Positions 6,454 to 15,593 of a stretch of DNA of 64,000 nucleotides are shown piece after piece. Positions within the stretch are counted from its first letter, which is position 1, and every line of letters starts with the position of its first letter. The position numbers and the translations under genes were made by a program. The notes beneath the pieces were generated by a model. The model had not been told where the DNA came from, ran no database searches, and saw nothing but the letters and a program-made list of their open reading frames with translations. The DNA lies in assembly GCF_039530225.1 (NCBI RefSeq), contig NZ_BAAAOH010000001.1:2232001-2296000 (forward strand), read 5' to 3'. This DNA is from Microbacterium pumilum (GTDB taxonomy: Bacteria > Actinomycetota > Actinomycetes > Actinomycetales > Microbacteriaceae).

Positions 6454-7263
6454 CTACGGCGCGACGAGCTCGTCGTCGAGCGGGGCGTCGGCGACGACCT
6501 CCGCGCCTCCGGCAAGTGTGTCGAGGACGGCCGCAAGACGATTCGCGAGATACGCATGTCCACTCGTGGACGGGTGGTCGCGGCCCGCGCGGTTGTCGAT
6601 CAGCTCGGCATAGTTCTCGGGCGTGATCCAGTCCTCGGCGATCGGCGAGATGTACCACCAGCCGCGGGCGGCGGCGAGTTCGGCGAGGTCGCCATCGATC
6701 CGCGCGGTCGCCTCCTCGACGGGAAGCACCTGGGGAGCGGGTCCGAGGACCACGATCCGCGCATCCGGGTACAGGTCCTGGAGAGCGTCCCATACGGCGG
6801 TGACGGCCTCGCGATATCCGCTCGCGGGAAGCCGCCTGTCGTTGATGGACCCCTCGACGATGACCAGGTCGGGATCGAGTGCCGGGTCGAGCGCGCCGAT
6901 GCGTTCGCCGTAGGTGCCACCATCGATTCCCGTCTTCAGGTACCCGCTGCCGCGGACGCCGTCGATCACGGTGTCCCAGCCTTCCGTCTCGCTGATGCGG
7001 TATGCGAAGCCGAGGGTCGGAACGATCGCGGCGGATCCGTACACCCACGAGTCGCCGAAGATCAGCACGCGGGCCCCGTCGGGAAGCGCGAGGGGGGCCG
7101 GAGCAGCTGCTGCGACAGCCGGTGAATCCGCGCCGGCGACCGGCACGGATGACGCTGTCCAGGGCCGCCATGCGGCCACTGCGCACACCAGCGCAACGGC
7201 GATCGCGGCGCCGACGATCGGCAGCCACGGACGCCGTGCGCGGAGGCGTCCGGGCGCGTGCAT
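6454..7263 (-). CDS. SGNH/GDSL hydrolase, membrane-anchored or secreted
   Basis: A 269-residue protein with a basic N-terminus and one hydrophobic segment (residues about 14-31), then an Ala/Pro-rich linker and an SGNH hydrolase domain. The nucleophile block is IFGDSWVYG, the block III Asn occurs in VEGSINDRR, and the catalytic Asp-His pair is in GRDHPSTSGHAYLA. Such domains deacylate or deacetylate lipids, esters or cell-wall glycans outside the cell. The substrate is unknown. It is divergent from the transglutaminase-like gene across a 136-base spacer, and its stop lies 43 bases before the tRNA-Arg 5' end. Confidence 0.85.
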   Translation of the reverse strand: MHAPGRLRARRPWLPIVGAAIAVALVCAVAAWRPWTASSVPVAGADSPAVAAAAPAPLALPDGARVLIFGDSWVYGSAAIVPTLGFAYRISETEGWDTVIDGVRGSGYLKTGIDGGTYGERIGALDPALDPDLVIVEGSINDRRLPASGYREAVTAVWDALQDLYPDARIVVLGPAPQVLPVEEATARIDGDLAELAAARGWWYISPIAEDWITPENYAELIDNRAGRDHPSTSGHAYLANRLAAVLDTLAGGAEVVADAPLDDELVAP

Positions 7264-7399
7264 GGATAGAGATTACGTCACCTGATCGGCCTCCCAGACC
7301 GTGCCCCGTCCGGCCGGCTGGGACCGCTCCCGGAACCCTCGTGCACAGGCTGTGAGATCGCCGTGCAGAGCAGCCGTTCCGGCATGCGAGGATACTTCG

Positions 7400-8260
7400 G
7401 TGCAACGCATCCTGACCGCCGAACTCGACCTCGATCTGGGGTCCTCCGTCGACCTCATATTCCAGGTCACCGCGGCCCAGGGAGTGCCCCTCGTCAGCGA
7501 GCAGTTGACCTTCACACAGGGCGAGCGCGTGTACACCCCGACCGAGATCGTCGACCAGTCCGGCAGTCGCCTTCACCGACTCACCGGCGAGGCCGGACGC
7601 CTCGAGGTGCGCTACCAGGCGACGGTCGACGGCCAGACCTCGACCACCCGCACGAGCGACCTCGAAGCCATCACGTACCTGCGTCCCAGCCGGTACTGCC
7701 AGTCGGATGAGGTCTTCCAGCAGGCGCGTCGCCAGTTCAAAGGGCTGCAGGGACACGACCTCATCGCGGCGGTCTCGGACTTCGTCGCGACGAGCACCAC
7801 CTACACTCCCGGGCTCAGTCACGGCACCGACAGCGCAGTGACGACCCTCATGACAGGCCAGGGCGTCTGCCGGGATTACGCCCACGTCGTCATCGCGCTC
7901 CTGCGCGCCATGGACACGCCGGCCCGTTACGCCGCCTGCTTCGCACCCGGCCTGCAGCCGATGGACTTCCACGCGGTCGCCGAGGCCTACCTCGACGGCG
8001 CGTGGTACGTGATCGACGGCACGCGTCTCGCGAATCGCCGGTCGCTGGTTCGCATCGCGACAGGGAGGGATGCCGCCGACTGCGCGTTCCTCAGCTACCA
8101 CGGAGGCTACGTCGGCCTCGAGCGCATGCGTGTGGATGCTGCGGTCATCCCGGATGCGGCACTCGACATCGACGGGCAGCCCGAAACGCTGTGGCCGGAT
8201 GACGCAGACCCTGCCGATCCCGCGTTGGACGACTTCACGACGCTCGTGCAGCTCGCCTGA
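7400..8260 (+). CDS. Transglutaminase-like domain protein
   Basis: A 286-residue cytoplasmic protein of the bacterial transglutaminase-like (cysteine protease fold) family. An N-terminal beta domain is followed by the catalytic domain in which Cys (GVCRDYAHV), His (MDFHAVAEAYL) and Asp (WYVIDGT) can be assigned. No signal peptide is visible. I choose GTG 7400, giving VQRILTAELDLDLG, typical of family members; upstream residues look non-coding. No Shine-Dalgarno sequence is apparent, suggesting a leaderless or poorly predicted start. Role unknown; related actinobacterial proteins are thought to act as peptidases or amidases. Confidence 0.8.
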   Translation: MQRILTAELDLDLGSSVDLIFQVTAAQGVPLVSEQLTFTQGERVYTPTEIVDQSGSRLHRLTGEAGRLEVRYQATVDGQTSTTRTSDLEAITYLRPSRYCQSDEVFQQARRQFKGLQGHDLIAAVSDFVATSTTYTPGLSHGTDSAVTTLMTGQGVCRDYAHVVIALLRAMDTPARYAACFAPGLQPMDFHAVAEAYLDGAWYVIDGTRLANRRSLVRIATGRDAADCAFLSYHGGYVGLERMRVDAAVIPDAALDIDGQPETLWPDDADPADPALDDFTTLVQLA

Positions 8261-8277
8261 GCCCTTCCGACCTTTTC

Positions 8278-8316
8278 ATATCAGCTCTTGCTGATATCAG
8301 TATCCGCTGATATAAA
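8278..8316 (+). promoter_or_regulatory. ArsR-family operator and leaderless promoter
   Basis: Four ATATCAG/CTGATAT half-sites lie here: ATATCAGC (8278-8285) opposed by GCTGATAT (8290-8297), the palindrome CTGATATCAG (8291-8300), and CTGATAT (8307-8313). They overlap a promoter TTGCTG (8288-8293), 17 bases, TATAAA (8311-8316). Initiation is predicted at the GTG at 8323, so the mRNA would be leaderless. The layout fits autorepression by the downstream ArsR protein. Confidence 0.75.
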
Positions 8317-8322
8317 TGTGGA

Positions 8323-8649
8323 GTGCATGCGCTCGACGTCCTCGGTGATCCGGTCCGGCGACGCCTGGTCGAATTGCTCGCGCAGGGCGACCGCGCATCG
8401 GGCGACCTGACCGAGGTGATCCGCGACGAGTTCGGGATCAGCCAGCCGGCCGTCTCGAACCACCTCAAAGTGCTGCGCGATTCGGGTTTCGCGCGGAGCG
8501 CCGCGGCCGGATCGCGGCGCATCTACTCGCTGTCGGGTGAGCGCATCGCCGAGGTGCAGTCCTGGGCGGCTGAGCAGCTGCTCTTCTGGGGCAATCGACT
8601 GGACGCGCTCGACACCGAACTGCATCGCCGAGGCAAGGAGACGTTATGA
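8323..8649 (+). CDS. ArsR/SmtB family transcriptional regulator
   Basis: A 108-residue winged-helix repressor. The sequence begins MHALDVLGDPVRRRLVELLAQGDRASGDL, with the recognition region FGISQPAVSNHLKVLRDSGFARSAAAGSRRIYSL. It lacks the metal-binding ELCVCDL motif of ArsR/SmtB metal sensors, so metal sensing is unlikely. It belongs to the ArsR type coupled with SRPBCC proteins; the gene overlaps the next one by four bases (ATGA), which implies translational coupling. The GTG start coincides with the predicted transcription start. The inducer is unknown. Confidence 0.88.
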   Translation: MHALDVLGDPVRRRLVELLAQGDRASGDLTEVIRDEFGISQPAVSNHLKVLRDSGFARSAAAGSRRIYSLSGERIAEVQSWAAEQLLFWGNRLDALDTELHRRGKETL

Positions 8650-9554
8650 ATGCCGAAGACCCCTTCGTGCGAGCACTGACGGGAGACGACGAGGAGCAGA
8701 CGGTCACGCTGGTCCGGCACTATCGGGCGCCGCTCGCCGCGGTGTGGAGCGCGCTCACGACACCTTCGCGGATCGCACGCTGGTACGGCACCATCACGGG
8801 GCCCGAGCCGCGCGCCGTCGGTGACCGATTCGCCGTCGACATCGGTGGGGGGATGGTCCGTCAGGCGCAGATCGCGGCATGCGACGCGCCGACCGCGCTG
8901 AGCTACACCTGGTGGTCCGGAGACCACGACCCGGGTCTGGTCCAGCTGCGTCTCGAGCAGGTCGGCGATGCCGAGACCAGACTCAGCGTGCAGCATGACC
9001 GGCTTCGACCTCATCGGACGGTGCAGTACGGCGCAGGGTGGGAGAAGAACCTCGTGGCTCTCGCGGATGTCGTGGGTGCACCGGTCGGCGAGTCCGAGGG
9101 AGCGGCAGTCGGCGCCCGGCGATGGGAGATGCTGCGAGAGCGTCCGCTGCAGGTCGCGCTGTCGATCGAAGCTCCCGTCGCGCGGGTGTGGGCTGCGTGG
9201 TCGACCGGCGAAGCGCTCGCGGGCTGGTGGTGGAATCACTGGGACGACGTGACGATCGATGCCGACGTCCGGCCTGGCGGCGGCTACCGGATCGTCGCCG
9301 AGCGGCATGGCATCGCGGTGTCGGGGGAGTATCTGGTCGTCGACCCGGAGCACCGCATCGCGTTCACGTGGATCTGGACTGACGATGACGGCGCGAGCAG
9401 CGACGAGGCGGTCGATGTGACGTTCCGCGAGCGCGCGGGTGTCACCGACGTGGTCGTCCGACACACCGGACCGTGGGATTCGGATGCTCCCGCCGATTCA
9501 TACCGGCAGGGGTGGGAGTTCGTGCTCGCCGAACTGTCCCGCAAGGTCGTCTGA
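8646..9554 (+). CDS. Tandem SRPBCC (AHSA1-type) domain protein
   Basis: A 302-residue protein made of two AHSA1/SRPBCC modules. Module one spans about residues 18-150 (VTLVRHYRAPLAAVWSALTTPSRIARWYG), module two about 167-302 (VALSIEAPVARVWAAWSTGEALAGWWW, then DVRPGGGYRIVAERH and FRERAGVTDVVVRH). Both have the cavity-forming fold that binds hydrophobic ligands. Its start overlaps the ArsR gene, so both are under the CTGATAT operator. In such pairs the SRPBCC protein is the only target known to be cotranscribed; whether it binds the effector is unknown. Confidence 0.85.
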   Translation: MNAEDPFVRALTGDDEEQTVTLVRHYRAPLAAVWSALTTPSRIARWYGTITGPEPRAVGDRFAVDIGGGMVRQAQIAACDAPTALSYTWWSGDHDPGLVQLRLEQVGDAETRLSVQHDRLRPHRTVQYGAGWEKNLVALADVVGAPVGESEGAAVGARRWEMLRERPLQVALSIEAPVARVWAAWSTGEALAGWWWNHWDDVTIDADVRPGGGYRIVAERHGIAVSGEYLVVDPEHRIAFTWIWTDDDGASSDEAVDVTFRERAGVTDVVVRHTGPWDSDAPADSYRQGWEFVLAELSRKVV

Positions 9555-9617
9555 CCCCGCCGCCGCAGGGCCCGCATCGACCCTGCTGGCGCCGCGGGAG
9601 CGGATACCGCGTCGAAC

Positions 9618-9623
9618 TAGACT
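9618..9623 (+). promoter_or_regulatory. -10 box of argS
   Basis: TAGACT at 9618-9623 lies nine bases upstream of the argS ATG. This hexamer recurs close to start codons across the window. The predicted 5' leader is three bases or less, and no -35 consensus is visible. Confidence 0.45.
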
Positions 9624-9632
9624 TGACGAGCC

Positions 9633-11297
9633 ATGAATCCCGACGCCCTCGCCGCCGCCCTGCTCGCCGTCATCGTCCCGCTTGCCGAGGCGCGACGCGA
9701 GGGTTCGACGGACGGTCTGACCGTCGCGGATCTGCCGCTCGACCGGCCGAAGAACCGCGACCACGGCGACTGGGCCTCGAACGCGGCGCTCAAGCTCGCG
9801 AAAGCCGTCGGCGTGAACCCCCGCGAACTCGCCGCCGAGATCGCGGCTGGACTCGAGGCCGTGCCGGGCATCGCGAGCGTCGAAGTCGCAGGCCCCGGCT
9901 TCATCAACATCCGGCTGGATGCCGCGGCCGCCGGCGCGCTCGCGAAGACGATCGTCGACGCCGGGGCATCCTTCGGCAGGAACGACTCGCGTGCCGACGA
10001 GATCATCAACCTCGAGTTCGTGTCGGCGAATCCCACGGGGCCGATCCACCTCGGTGGCACGCGATGGGCTGCTGTCGGCGACTCGCTCGCCCGCATCCTC
10101 CAGTCCCAGGGTGCTTCCGTGACACGCGAGTACTACTTCAACGATCACGGCGCACAGATCGACCGCTTCGCGCGGAGTCTGGTCGCGGCCTATGAGGGCG
10201 CGCCGTCGCCCGAGGACGGCTACGGCGGCGCCTACATCGCCGACATCGCTCGGCGGGTGGAGCTCGCGTATGACGGCGACCTGGCCGCACTCAGTCCCGC
10301 GGAACGCCAGGAGGCGTTCCGCTCGATCGGCGTGAACTTCATGTTCACCGAGATCAAAGCGAGCCTCCACGAGTTCGGCGTCGACTTCGACGTCTACTTC
10401 CACGAGAACGAACTCCACCAGTCCGGTGCCGTCGAACGCGCGGTCGCGCGACTGCGCGAGCTCGGCCACATCTTCGAAGCCGACGGTGCGACGTGGCTGC
10501 GCACGACCGAGTTCGGCGACGACAAGGACCGTGTCGTCATCAAGTCGGACGGTCAGCCGGCCTACATCTCGGGCGACCTGGCGTACTACCTGAACAAGCG
10601 CGAGCGCGGCTTCAATCGCTGCATCATCATGCTCGGCGCCGACCACCACGGCTACGTCCGGCGACTGATGGCGATGTGCGCGGCGTTCGATGACGAGCCC
10701 GGCGTGAACCTGCAGATCCTGATCGGGCAGCTGGTCAACCTGGTGAAGGACGGCCAGCCGGTGCGCATGTCCAAGCGCGCGGGCACGGTCGTCACCATGG
10801 AGGATCTCGTCGAGATCGTCGGGAAGGATGCCGCGCGCTACGCGCTCGCACGCAGCTCTGCGGACTCGAACCTCGACATCGATCTGGACGTGCTGCAGAG
10901 GCGCACGAACGACAATCCGGTCTTCTACGTGCAGTACGCGCACGCCCGCACCCACAACGTCGCCCGCAACGCGGCGGCATCCGACGTGGACCGCTCGGAG
11001 TTCGCACCCGAGCTGCTGACCCACGAGACCGAATCGGCCCTGCTCGGCGCGCTGCAGGAGTTCCCGCGCATCGTCGCCTTCGCGGCTGAGGTGCGTGAGC
11101 CTCACCGCGTCGCGCGGTACCTCGAGGAGCTGGCCGGGCTCTATCACCGCTGGTATGACAACTGCCGCGTCATCCCGCTCGGCGACGAGCCGGTCGAGCC
11201 AGTGCATCGCACGCGTCTCTGGCTCAACGACGCCACCGGTCAGGTGCTCCGGAACGGCCTCGATCTCCTGGGCGTCGACGCCCCCGAACGGATGTAG
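9633..11297 (+). CDS. argS: Arginyl-tRNA synthetase
   Basis: Class I synthetase of 554 residues, normal for the family. It has the ArgRS N-terminal Add-1 domain (residues 1-110), the HIGH-equivalent [14 protein letters not shown] near residue 131-140, the KMSKS-equivalent [16 protein letters not shown] near 378, and an alpha-helical anticodon-binding C-terminus ([10 protein letters not shown]...[10 protein letters not shown]) ending in ERM, as is common. It charges tRNA-Arg, one isoacceptor of which is encoded at 6335. A TAGACT -10 box sits immediately upstream. The DUF2993 gene follows after five bases. Confidence 0.97.
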   Translation: MNPDALAAALLAVIVPLAEARREGSTDGLTVADLPLDRPKNRDHGDWASNAALKLAKAVGVNPRELAAEIAAGLEAVPGIASVEVAGPGFINIRLDAAAAGALAKTIVDAGASFGRNDSRADEIINLEFVSANPTGPIHLGGTRWAAVGDSLARILQSQGASVTREYYFNDHGAQIDRFARSLVAAYEGAPSPEDGYGGAYIADIARRVELAYDGDLAALSPAERQEAFRSIGVNFMFTEIKASLHEFGVDFDVYFHENELHQSGAVERAVARLRELGHIFEADGATWLRTTEFGDDKDRVVIKSDGQPAYISGDLAYYLNKRERGFNRCIIMLGADHHGYVRRLMAMCAAFDDEPGVNLQILIGQLVNLVKDGQPVRMSKRAGTVVTMEDLVEIVGKDAARYALARSSADSNLDIDLDVLQRRTNDNPVFYVQYAHARTHNVARNAAASDVDRSEFAPELLTHETESALLGALQEFPRIVAFAAEVREPHRVARYLEELAGLYHRWYDNCRVIPLGDEPVEPVHRTRLWLNDATGQVLRNGLDLLGVDAPERM

Positions 11298-11302
11298 GGA
11301 CC

Positions 11303-12127
11303 ATGAGCGCAGGCGACACCCAGCCGACACAGCCCATCCCCGGCGAGTGGGCGATCGCCGAGGCGCCTGCACCGCGTCGTCGGCATCGCGTGTGGCCGTG
11401 GATCGTCGGCTTCGTGATCGTCATCGGCCTCGCGGTCGTCGCGTGGTTCGCCGCCGAAGCACTCGCGAAGAACCTGGTCACCAAGACCATCCGCGACGAG
11501 GTCGTCACCCAGCTCTCGCTGCCCGCCGACCAGGACGTCGACGTCGAGGTTGCGGGGGCCGTCATCCCGCAGCTGATCGCAGGGAGCTTCGGCGAGATCA
11601 CCGTTGCCTCCGATGATGTGGTCGTGGACTCGTTCTCCGGAGACGTCGTCGTCACGGCCACGGACGTTCCGATCCGGGGCGGTGAGCTCGGCGGCGCGAC
11701 CGCGACGGTCACGCTCGACGAGGACCAGGTCCGTCAGCTGATGTCGACCGTGGACGGCTTCCCGGCCGACTCGCTCGGTTTCGCGGCGCCCGACCTCACC
11801 ATGCAGACCGAGCTCTCGCTCTTCGGCATCGCCGTGCCGGTGGGTGTGTCGCTCACTCCCAGTGCTGTCGATGGTCAACTTGTGCTCTCGCCGTCCTCCT
11901 TGCAGGTCGCGGGTGCCACGGTCACGGCGAGCGGCCTCCAGCAGCAGTTCGGGGCGGTGGCGGATGCGGTGCTGCGCGACTGGCCGGTGTGCCTCGCCCA
12001 GTACATTCCTGCAGGGATGACGCTGACGGATGTCGCCGTCGACGGCGACGTGCTCGTCGCCGACTTCGACATCGACGGGGGCATCATCTCGGACCCCGCC
12101 CTGCAGGCGACAGGTACCTGCGGCTGA
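11303..12127 (+). CDS. DUF2993 (LmeA-like) membrane-anchored protein
   Basis: A 274-residue protein with a short cytosolic N-terminus, one membrane helix (VWPWIVGFVIVIGLAVVAWFAAEALA, residues about 31-56) and a long extracytoplasmic domain rich in beta strands. The domain corresponds to DUF2993, related to mycobacterial LmeA, a phospholipid-binding protein linked to lipomannan maturation. The C-terminus ends in CG after DPALQATGT. It follows argS by five bases and precedes a small membrane protein. Function here is inferred from the domain only. Confidence 0.75.
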   Translation: MSAGDTQPTQPIPGEWAIAEAPAPRRRHRVWPWIVGFVIVIGLAVVAWFAAEALAKNLVTKTIRDEVVTQLSLPADQDVDVEVAGAVIPQLIAGSFGEITVASDDVVVDSFSGDVVVTATDVPIRGGELGGATATVTLDEDQVRQLMSTVDGFPADSLGFAAPDLTMQTELSLFGIAVPVGVSLTPSAVDGQLVLSPSSLQVAGATVTASGLQQQFGAVADAVLRDWPVCLAQYIPAGMTLTDVAVDGDVLVADFDIDGGIISDPALQATGTCG

Positions 12128-12136
12128 CCTCGCCGT

Positions 12137-12162
12137 CCACCCCGCCCGAGGGCGGCGGGTGG
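12137..12162 (+). terminator. GC-rich hairpin after the DUF2993 gene
   Basis: CCACCC at 12137-12142 pairs with GGGTGG at 12157-12162, extended by GCC/GGC pairs inside. No T-run follows, so it may be a weak or Rho-assisted terminator. Confidence 0.4.
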
Positions 12163-12225
12163 CCTACCGGCACGATCGCGGCGGGTTTACCATTGCGGCC
12201 AGGGGAGCGCTTTCAAGGAGTTTCC

Positions 12226-12507
12226 ATGGATACCGGGACCATCATCGGAGCTGTCGTCCTGTTCCTCATCGGGGTGGCGCTCATCATCATCGGGATCAGC
12301 TTCGTCGCGGACATCCGCCAGGGCTTGGGCCCCGGCGCCGAGGCGGCGGTCTCCGAATCGCCGGGGCGGCCGAACCAGCGTGCGCGCACCACCTACACGT
12401 TCCTTCGGGTCGAAAGCCGGACGGTGGCGTGGATCATCACCGTGATCACGTTCCTTCTGGGGCTCGCCGCCATCGTGTGGGGGATCGTCCTCCTCGCGAC
12501 CGGCTGA
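12226..12507 (+). CDS. Small membrane protein, two helices
   Basis: A 93-residue protein with two membrane helices, residues about 4-24 and 69-91, joined by a polar loop rich in Pro/Arg. The ATG at 12226 has a strong AAGGAG five bases upstream, and a TANNNT box TACCAT (12188-12193) with TSS near 12200 could drive it. It is not recognisable as a named family. It lies between the DUF2993 gene and lysA; the neighbour relation gives no functional clue. Confidence 0.75.
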   Translation: MDTGTIIGAVVLFLIGVALIIIGISFVADIRQGLGPGAEAAVSESPGRPNQRARTTYTFLRVESRTVAWIITVITFLLGLAAIVWGIVLLATG

Positions 12508-12734
12508 TCGCCGGCGGCACGCCGACACGGCCGATCGTCGGGCCGATGCTCCGCCACGCCTGCGACTCGGACGACGCTTCCGATCGGGAGCATCATGCGG
12601 GGTGCCCTAGACTTCATGGACTGCCCGGCGCGTGCGTCCACCGGCCCCGGCCGTCGGACTCGACGCGAAGCCCGAGCATCGAAATCCCGAGCCGATCGGA
12701 CTCTCCGGACGGCGTGCGTCGAAGCTCCCAGTGA
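12508..12734 (+). promoter_or_regulatory. Upstream region of lysA with TAGACT -10 box
   Basis: Within these 227 bases GATGCTCC (12545-12552) and GGAGCATC (12587-12594) form an 8-bp inverted repeat with a long loop, and TAGACT at 12608-12613 is the best -10 candidate. That would give lysA an untranslated leader of about 115-125 bases, unlike the near-leaderless genes elsewhere. No lysine riboswitch core or leader peptide rich in Lys codons was seen. Confidence 0.4.
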
Positions 12735-12746
12735 TTGGTCCCCTGT

Positions 12747-14234
12747 TTGTCCGCCGCCTCGCAGCCCCGCACGCTGGCCCCGTCGTGGCTTGTCGTGCCG
12801 GATGACGCGAACGGGCTCGCACCGGCTGTCTGGCCGTCCGGTGCCGACCGTGACGACGACGGCGTGCTCCGACTCGGCGGCATCGCCGCGACGGAACTGG
12901 TCGAGCGATTCGGCACTCCGCTCTACGTGCTCGATGAGGACGATGTGCGACACCACGCCCGTCGGGCCCTCGATGCCTTCCGCGCCGCATCCGCCCTGCA
13001 CGGCGTCCAGGCCCGCGTGTACTACGCGGGCAAGGCGTTCCTCTGCACCGAGGTCGTCCGGTGGGTGACCGACGAGGGACTTGCGGTCGACGTGTGCACC
13101 GGTGGCGAACTCGCAGTCGCGCTCGCTGCGGGCGCGGATCCGACCCGACTCGGATTCCACGGCAGCAACAAGAGCGCGGCAGAGCTCGAACGGGCCGTTG
13201 AGGTCGGCGTCGGGTCGATCGTGATCGACAGCCTCCTCGAGATCGAGCGCCTCGGAGCGATTGTCGAGCGCCGCGGCGCCACTCAGAATGTGCTCCTGCG
13301 CGTCAACAGCGGCGTGCACGCCGAGACCCACGACTTTCTCGCCACCGCCCATGAAGACCAGAAGTTCGGGTTCGCCCTCGAGGATGCGCCGGCCGCGGTC
13401 GCGCGCATCCGCGAGGTGACAGGTCTGTCGTTCATCGGCCTGCACTGCCACATCGGCTCGCAGATCTTCGGCGCAGCCGGTTTCGAGGAGTCGGCCGCCC
13501 GGATCGTCGAGCTGCACGCGTCCCTCCTCGGCGGCGGCGCGATTCCCGTCCTGAACCTCGGCGGAGGGTTCGGCATCGCCTACACCGCGGCCGACGACCC
13601 GACGCCCATCGAGGAACTGGCGGCCCGGATCGCCGACGCCGTCGCACGCGAGTGCGAGGTGCGCGGCATCCCCATGCCACACCTCGCCTTCGAACCCGGC
13701 CGCACCATCGTGGGGCAGGCCGGCGTGACACTGTACGAAGTGGGGACGACCAAACCCGTCGTGCTCAGCGAGGGCGTGACGCGGCTCTATGTCAGCGTCG
13801 ACGGCGGGATGAGCGACAACCCCCGCGCAGCGCTCTATGGCGCGCAGTACTCGGCGCGGATCGCCTCGCGCGAGAGCGCTGCCGCCCCGGTGCTCGCCCG
13901 CGTGGTCGGCAAGCACTGCGAATCGGGTGACATCGTGGTCGACGCGGAGTACCTGCCCGGCGACATCGCCCCGGGTGACCTCGTCGCCGTCCCCGCGACA
14001 GGTGCCTACTGCTTCTCGCTCGCGAGCAACTACAACTACGTCCCCCGACCGCCCGTCGTCGCGGTGCGTGGGGGAGAGGCGCGCGTCATCGTGCGCGGCG
14101 AGACGGTCGACGACCTGATCGCCCGCGACGCGGGCGTTCACCAGACCTCGATGGAAGGGACCAAAGTGCCTGTACTGAGCGAGCGGCGCTCGTTGAGCGA
14201 GCCCCAGGCGAGACGAAACGCAGAGCCGAAGTGA
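12747..14234 (+). CDS. lysA: Diaminopimelate decarboxylase
   Basis: PLP-dependent fold-type III decarboxylase of about 495 residues converting meso-diaminopimelate to L-lysine. Visible elements are the PLP lysine in VYYAGKAFL, the IGLHCHIGSQI motif, the phosphate-binding NLGGGFGI, EPGRTIVG, and the C-terminal KHCESGD and ATGAYCFSLASNYN with active-site Cys/Tyr. The start is uncertain: TTG 12747 gives an N-terminus ending in LAPSW as in relatives, while TTG 12735 lies just upstream. The last ~30 residues are unusual because a dispersed repeat (14189-14222) lies in frame. The stop overlaps the hom start by four bases. Confidence 0.92.
   Translation: MSAASQPRTLAPSWLVVPDDANGLAPAVWPSGADRDDDGVLRLGGIAATELVERFGTPLYVLDEDDVRHHARRALDAFRAASALHGVQARVYYAGKAFLCTEVVRWVTDEGLAVDVCTGGELAVALAAGADPTRLGFHGSNKSAAELERAVEVGVGSIVIDSLLEIERLGAIVERRGATQNVLLRVNSGVHAETHDFLATAHEDQKFGFALEDAPAAVARIREVTGLSFIGLHCHIGSQIFGAAGFEESAARIVELHASLLGGGAIPVLNLGGGFGIAYTAADDPTPIEELAARIADAVARECEVRGIPMPHLAFEPGRTIVGQAGVTLYEVGTTKPVVLSEGVTRLYVSVDGGMSDNPRAALYGAQYSARIASRESAAAPVLARVVGKHCESGDIVVDAEYLPGDIAPGDLVAVPATGAYCFSLASNYNYVPRPPVVAVRGGEARVIVRGETVDDLIARDAGVHQTSMEGTKVPVLSERRSLSEPQARRNAEPK
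14189..14222 (+). repeat. Dispersed TTGAGCGAG...GAGACGAAAC repeat inside lysA
   Basis: A 34-base segment beginning GCTCGTTGAGCGAGC and ending GAGACGAAACGC matches, from memory, a short repeat common between genes in Microbacteriaceae. Here it lies inside the lysA frame and encodes the Ser/Arg-rich tail. The second palindromic arm of the usual pair is absent. Confidence 0.45.
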
Positions 14235-15592
14235 CCGACTACCGCCGCCTGCGCGTCGCGCTTCTCGGCGCCGGAGCCGTGGGCTCGCAAGTCGCATCGC
14301 TGCTGCGCAAGCACGGCGACGAACTCGCCGACCGCGCCGGAGCCACTCTCGAGCTGGTCGGCATCGCGGTCCGCGATGTCGATGCGCCCCGTGACGTCGA
14401 CCTCCCGCGCGAGCTCTTCACGACGGATGCCGAGACGCTCATCATCGGCGCCGATATCGTGATCGAGCTCATGGGCGGCATCGAACCGGCGCGGGAGTAT
14501 CTCCTGCAGGCGATCAACTCGGGTGCCGACGTCGTGACGGCCAACAAGGCGCTGCTTGCGACCCACGGCCCGGAGCTCTTCGACGCCGCCGATCAGGTGG
14601 GCGCCCAGGTCTACTACGAGGCGGCCGCGGCAGGGGCCATCCCGATCATCCGGCCGCTGCGCGACTCTCTCGCGGGCGACCGCGTGCAGCGGATCATGGG
14701 CATCGTCAACGGCACGACCAACTACATCCTCGACCGCATGGACAAAGAGGGCGCCGAGCTGGGCGACGTGCTCGCCGACGCGCAGCGCCTGGGCTACGCC
14801 GAGGCCGACCCCACGGCCGATGTCGAAGGCTACGACGCGGCGCAGAAGGCGGCGATCCTCGCGAGCCTCGCGTTCCACACCACCGTGCCGCTCGAGATGG
14901 TCCACCGCGAAGGCATCACGGGCATCGACAAGGCGACGATGGATGCCGCGCGCCACGCCGGCTACGTCATCAAGCTGCTGGCGGTGTGCGAGCGTCTCAT
15001 CGGAGAGCCGGATGCCGCGAGCGGCGCAACGGGCGCTTCCGCGTCTCGCGAGGCGATCTCGGTGCGGGTCTACCCCGCGCTCATCGATCGGGACCACCCG
15101 CTCGCCAGCGTGCACGGCGCGAACAACGCGGTGTTCGTGCAGGCCGAAGCCGCAGGAAACCTGATGTTCTACGGCGCCGGCGCCGGTGGTGTCCAGACGG
15201 CCTCGGCCGTGCTCGGCGACGTCGTGTCAGCCGCCCGCCGGCACATCGCGGGCGGAGTGGGTGTGGGCGAGTCCACACGTGCGAACCTGCCGATCGTGCC
15301 GATCGGGCGGGTCACCACGCGGTACCAGATCACTCTCGAGGTCGACGATCAGCCCGGCGTGCTGGCGACGGTCGCCGGCATCCTGAGCGGCGGACGCGTA
15401 TCGATCGCCACCGTCGAGCAGACGGTCGAGCGCGACCCCGACCACGACGGCGAGGAGGGCACGGGCGTCGCCCGCCTCGTCATCGGAACTCACAAGGCCT
15501 TGGAGCAGGACCTCAGCGACACCGTCGACAAGCTCGCCGCGAGCGGGGTCGTCGAACGTGTCGTGTCGGTGCTGCGTGTGGAAGGAGACTGA
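14231..15592 (+). CDS. hom: Homoserine dehydrogenase
   Basis: A 453-residue enzyme reducing aspartate semialdehyde to homoserine, the branch point to threonine and methionine. N-terminal Rossmann domain carries [11 protein letters not shown], the catalytic region has TANKALL and [14 protein letters not shown], and a C-terminal ACT domain ([21 protein letters not shown], from about residue 360) is the usual threonine feedback site. The GTG start overlaps the lysA stop, and a Shine-Dalgarno-bearing thrC follows two bases after its stop, so lysA-hom-thrC-thrB is a translationally coupled operon. Confidence 0.96.
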   Translation: MTDYRRLRVALLGAGAVGSQVASLLRKHGDELADRAGATLELVGIAVRDVDAPRDVDLPRELFTTDAETLIIGADIVIELMGGIEPAREYLLQAINSGADVVTANKALLATHGPELFDAADQVGAQVYYEAAAAGAIPIIRPLRDSLAGDRVQRIMGIVNGTTNYILDRMDKEGAELGDVLADAQRLGYAEADPTADVEGYDAAQKAAILASLAFHTTVPLEMVHREGITGIDKATMDAARHAGYVIKLLAVCERLIGEPDAASGATGASASREAISVRVYPALIDRDHPLASVHGANNAVFVQAEAAGNLMFYGAGAGGVQTASAVLGDVVSAARRHIAGGVGVGESTRANLPIVPIGRVTTRYQITLEVDDQPGVLATVAGILSGGRVSIATVEQTVERDPDHDGEEGTGVARLVIGTHKALEQDLSDTVDKLAASGVVERVVSVLRVEGD

Positions 15593-15593
15593 A

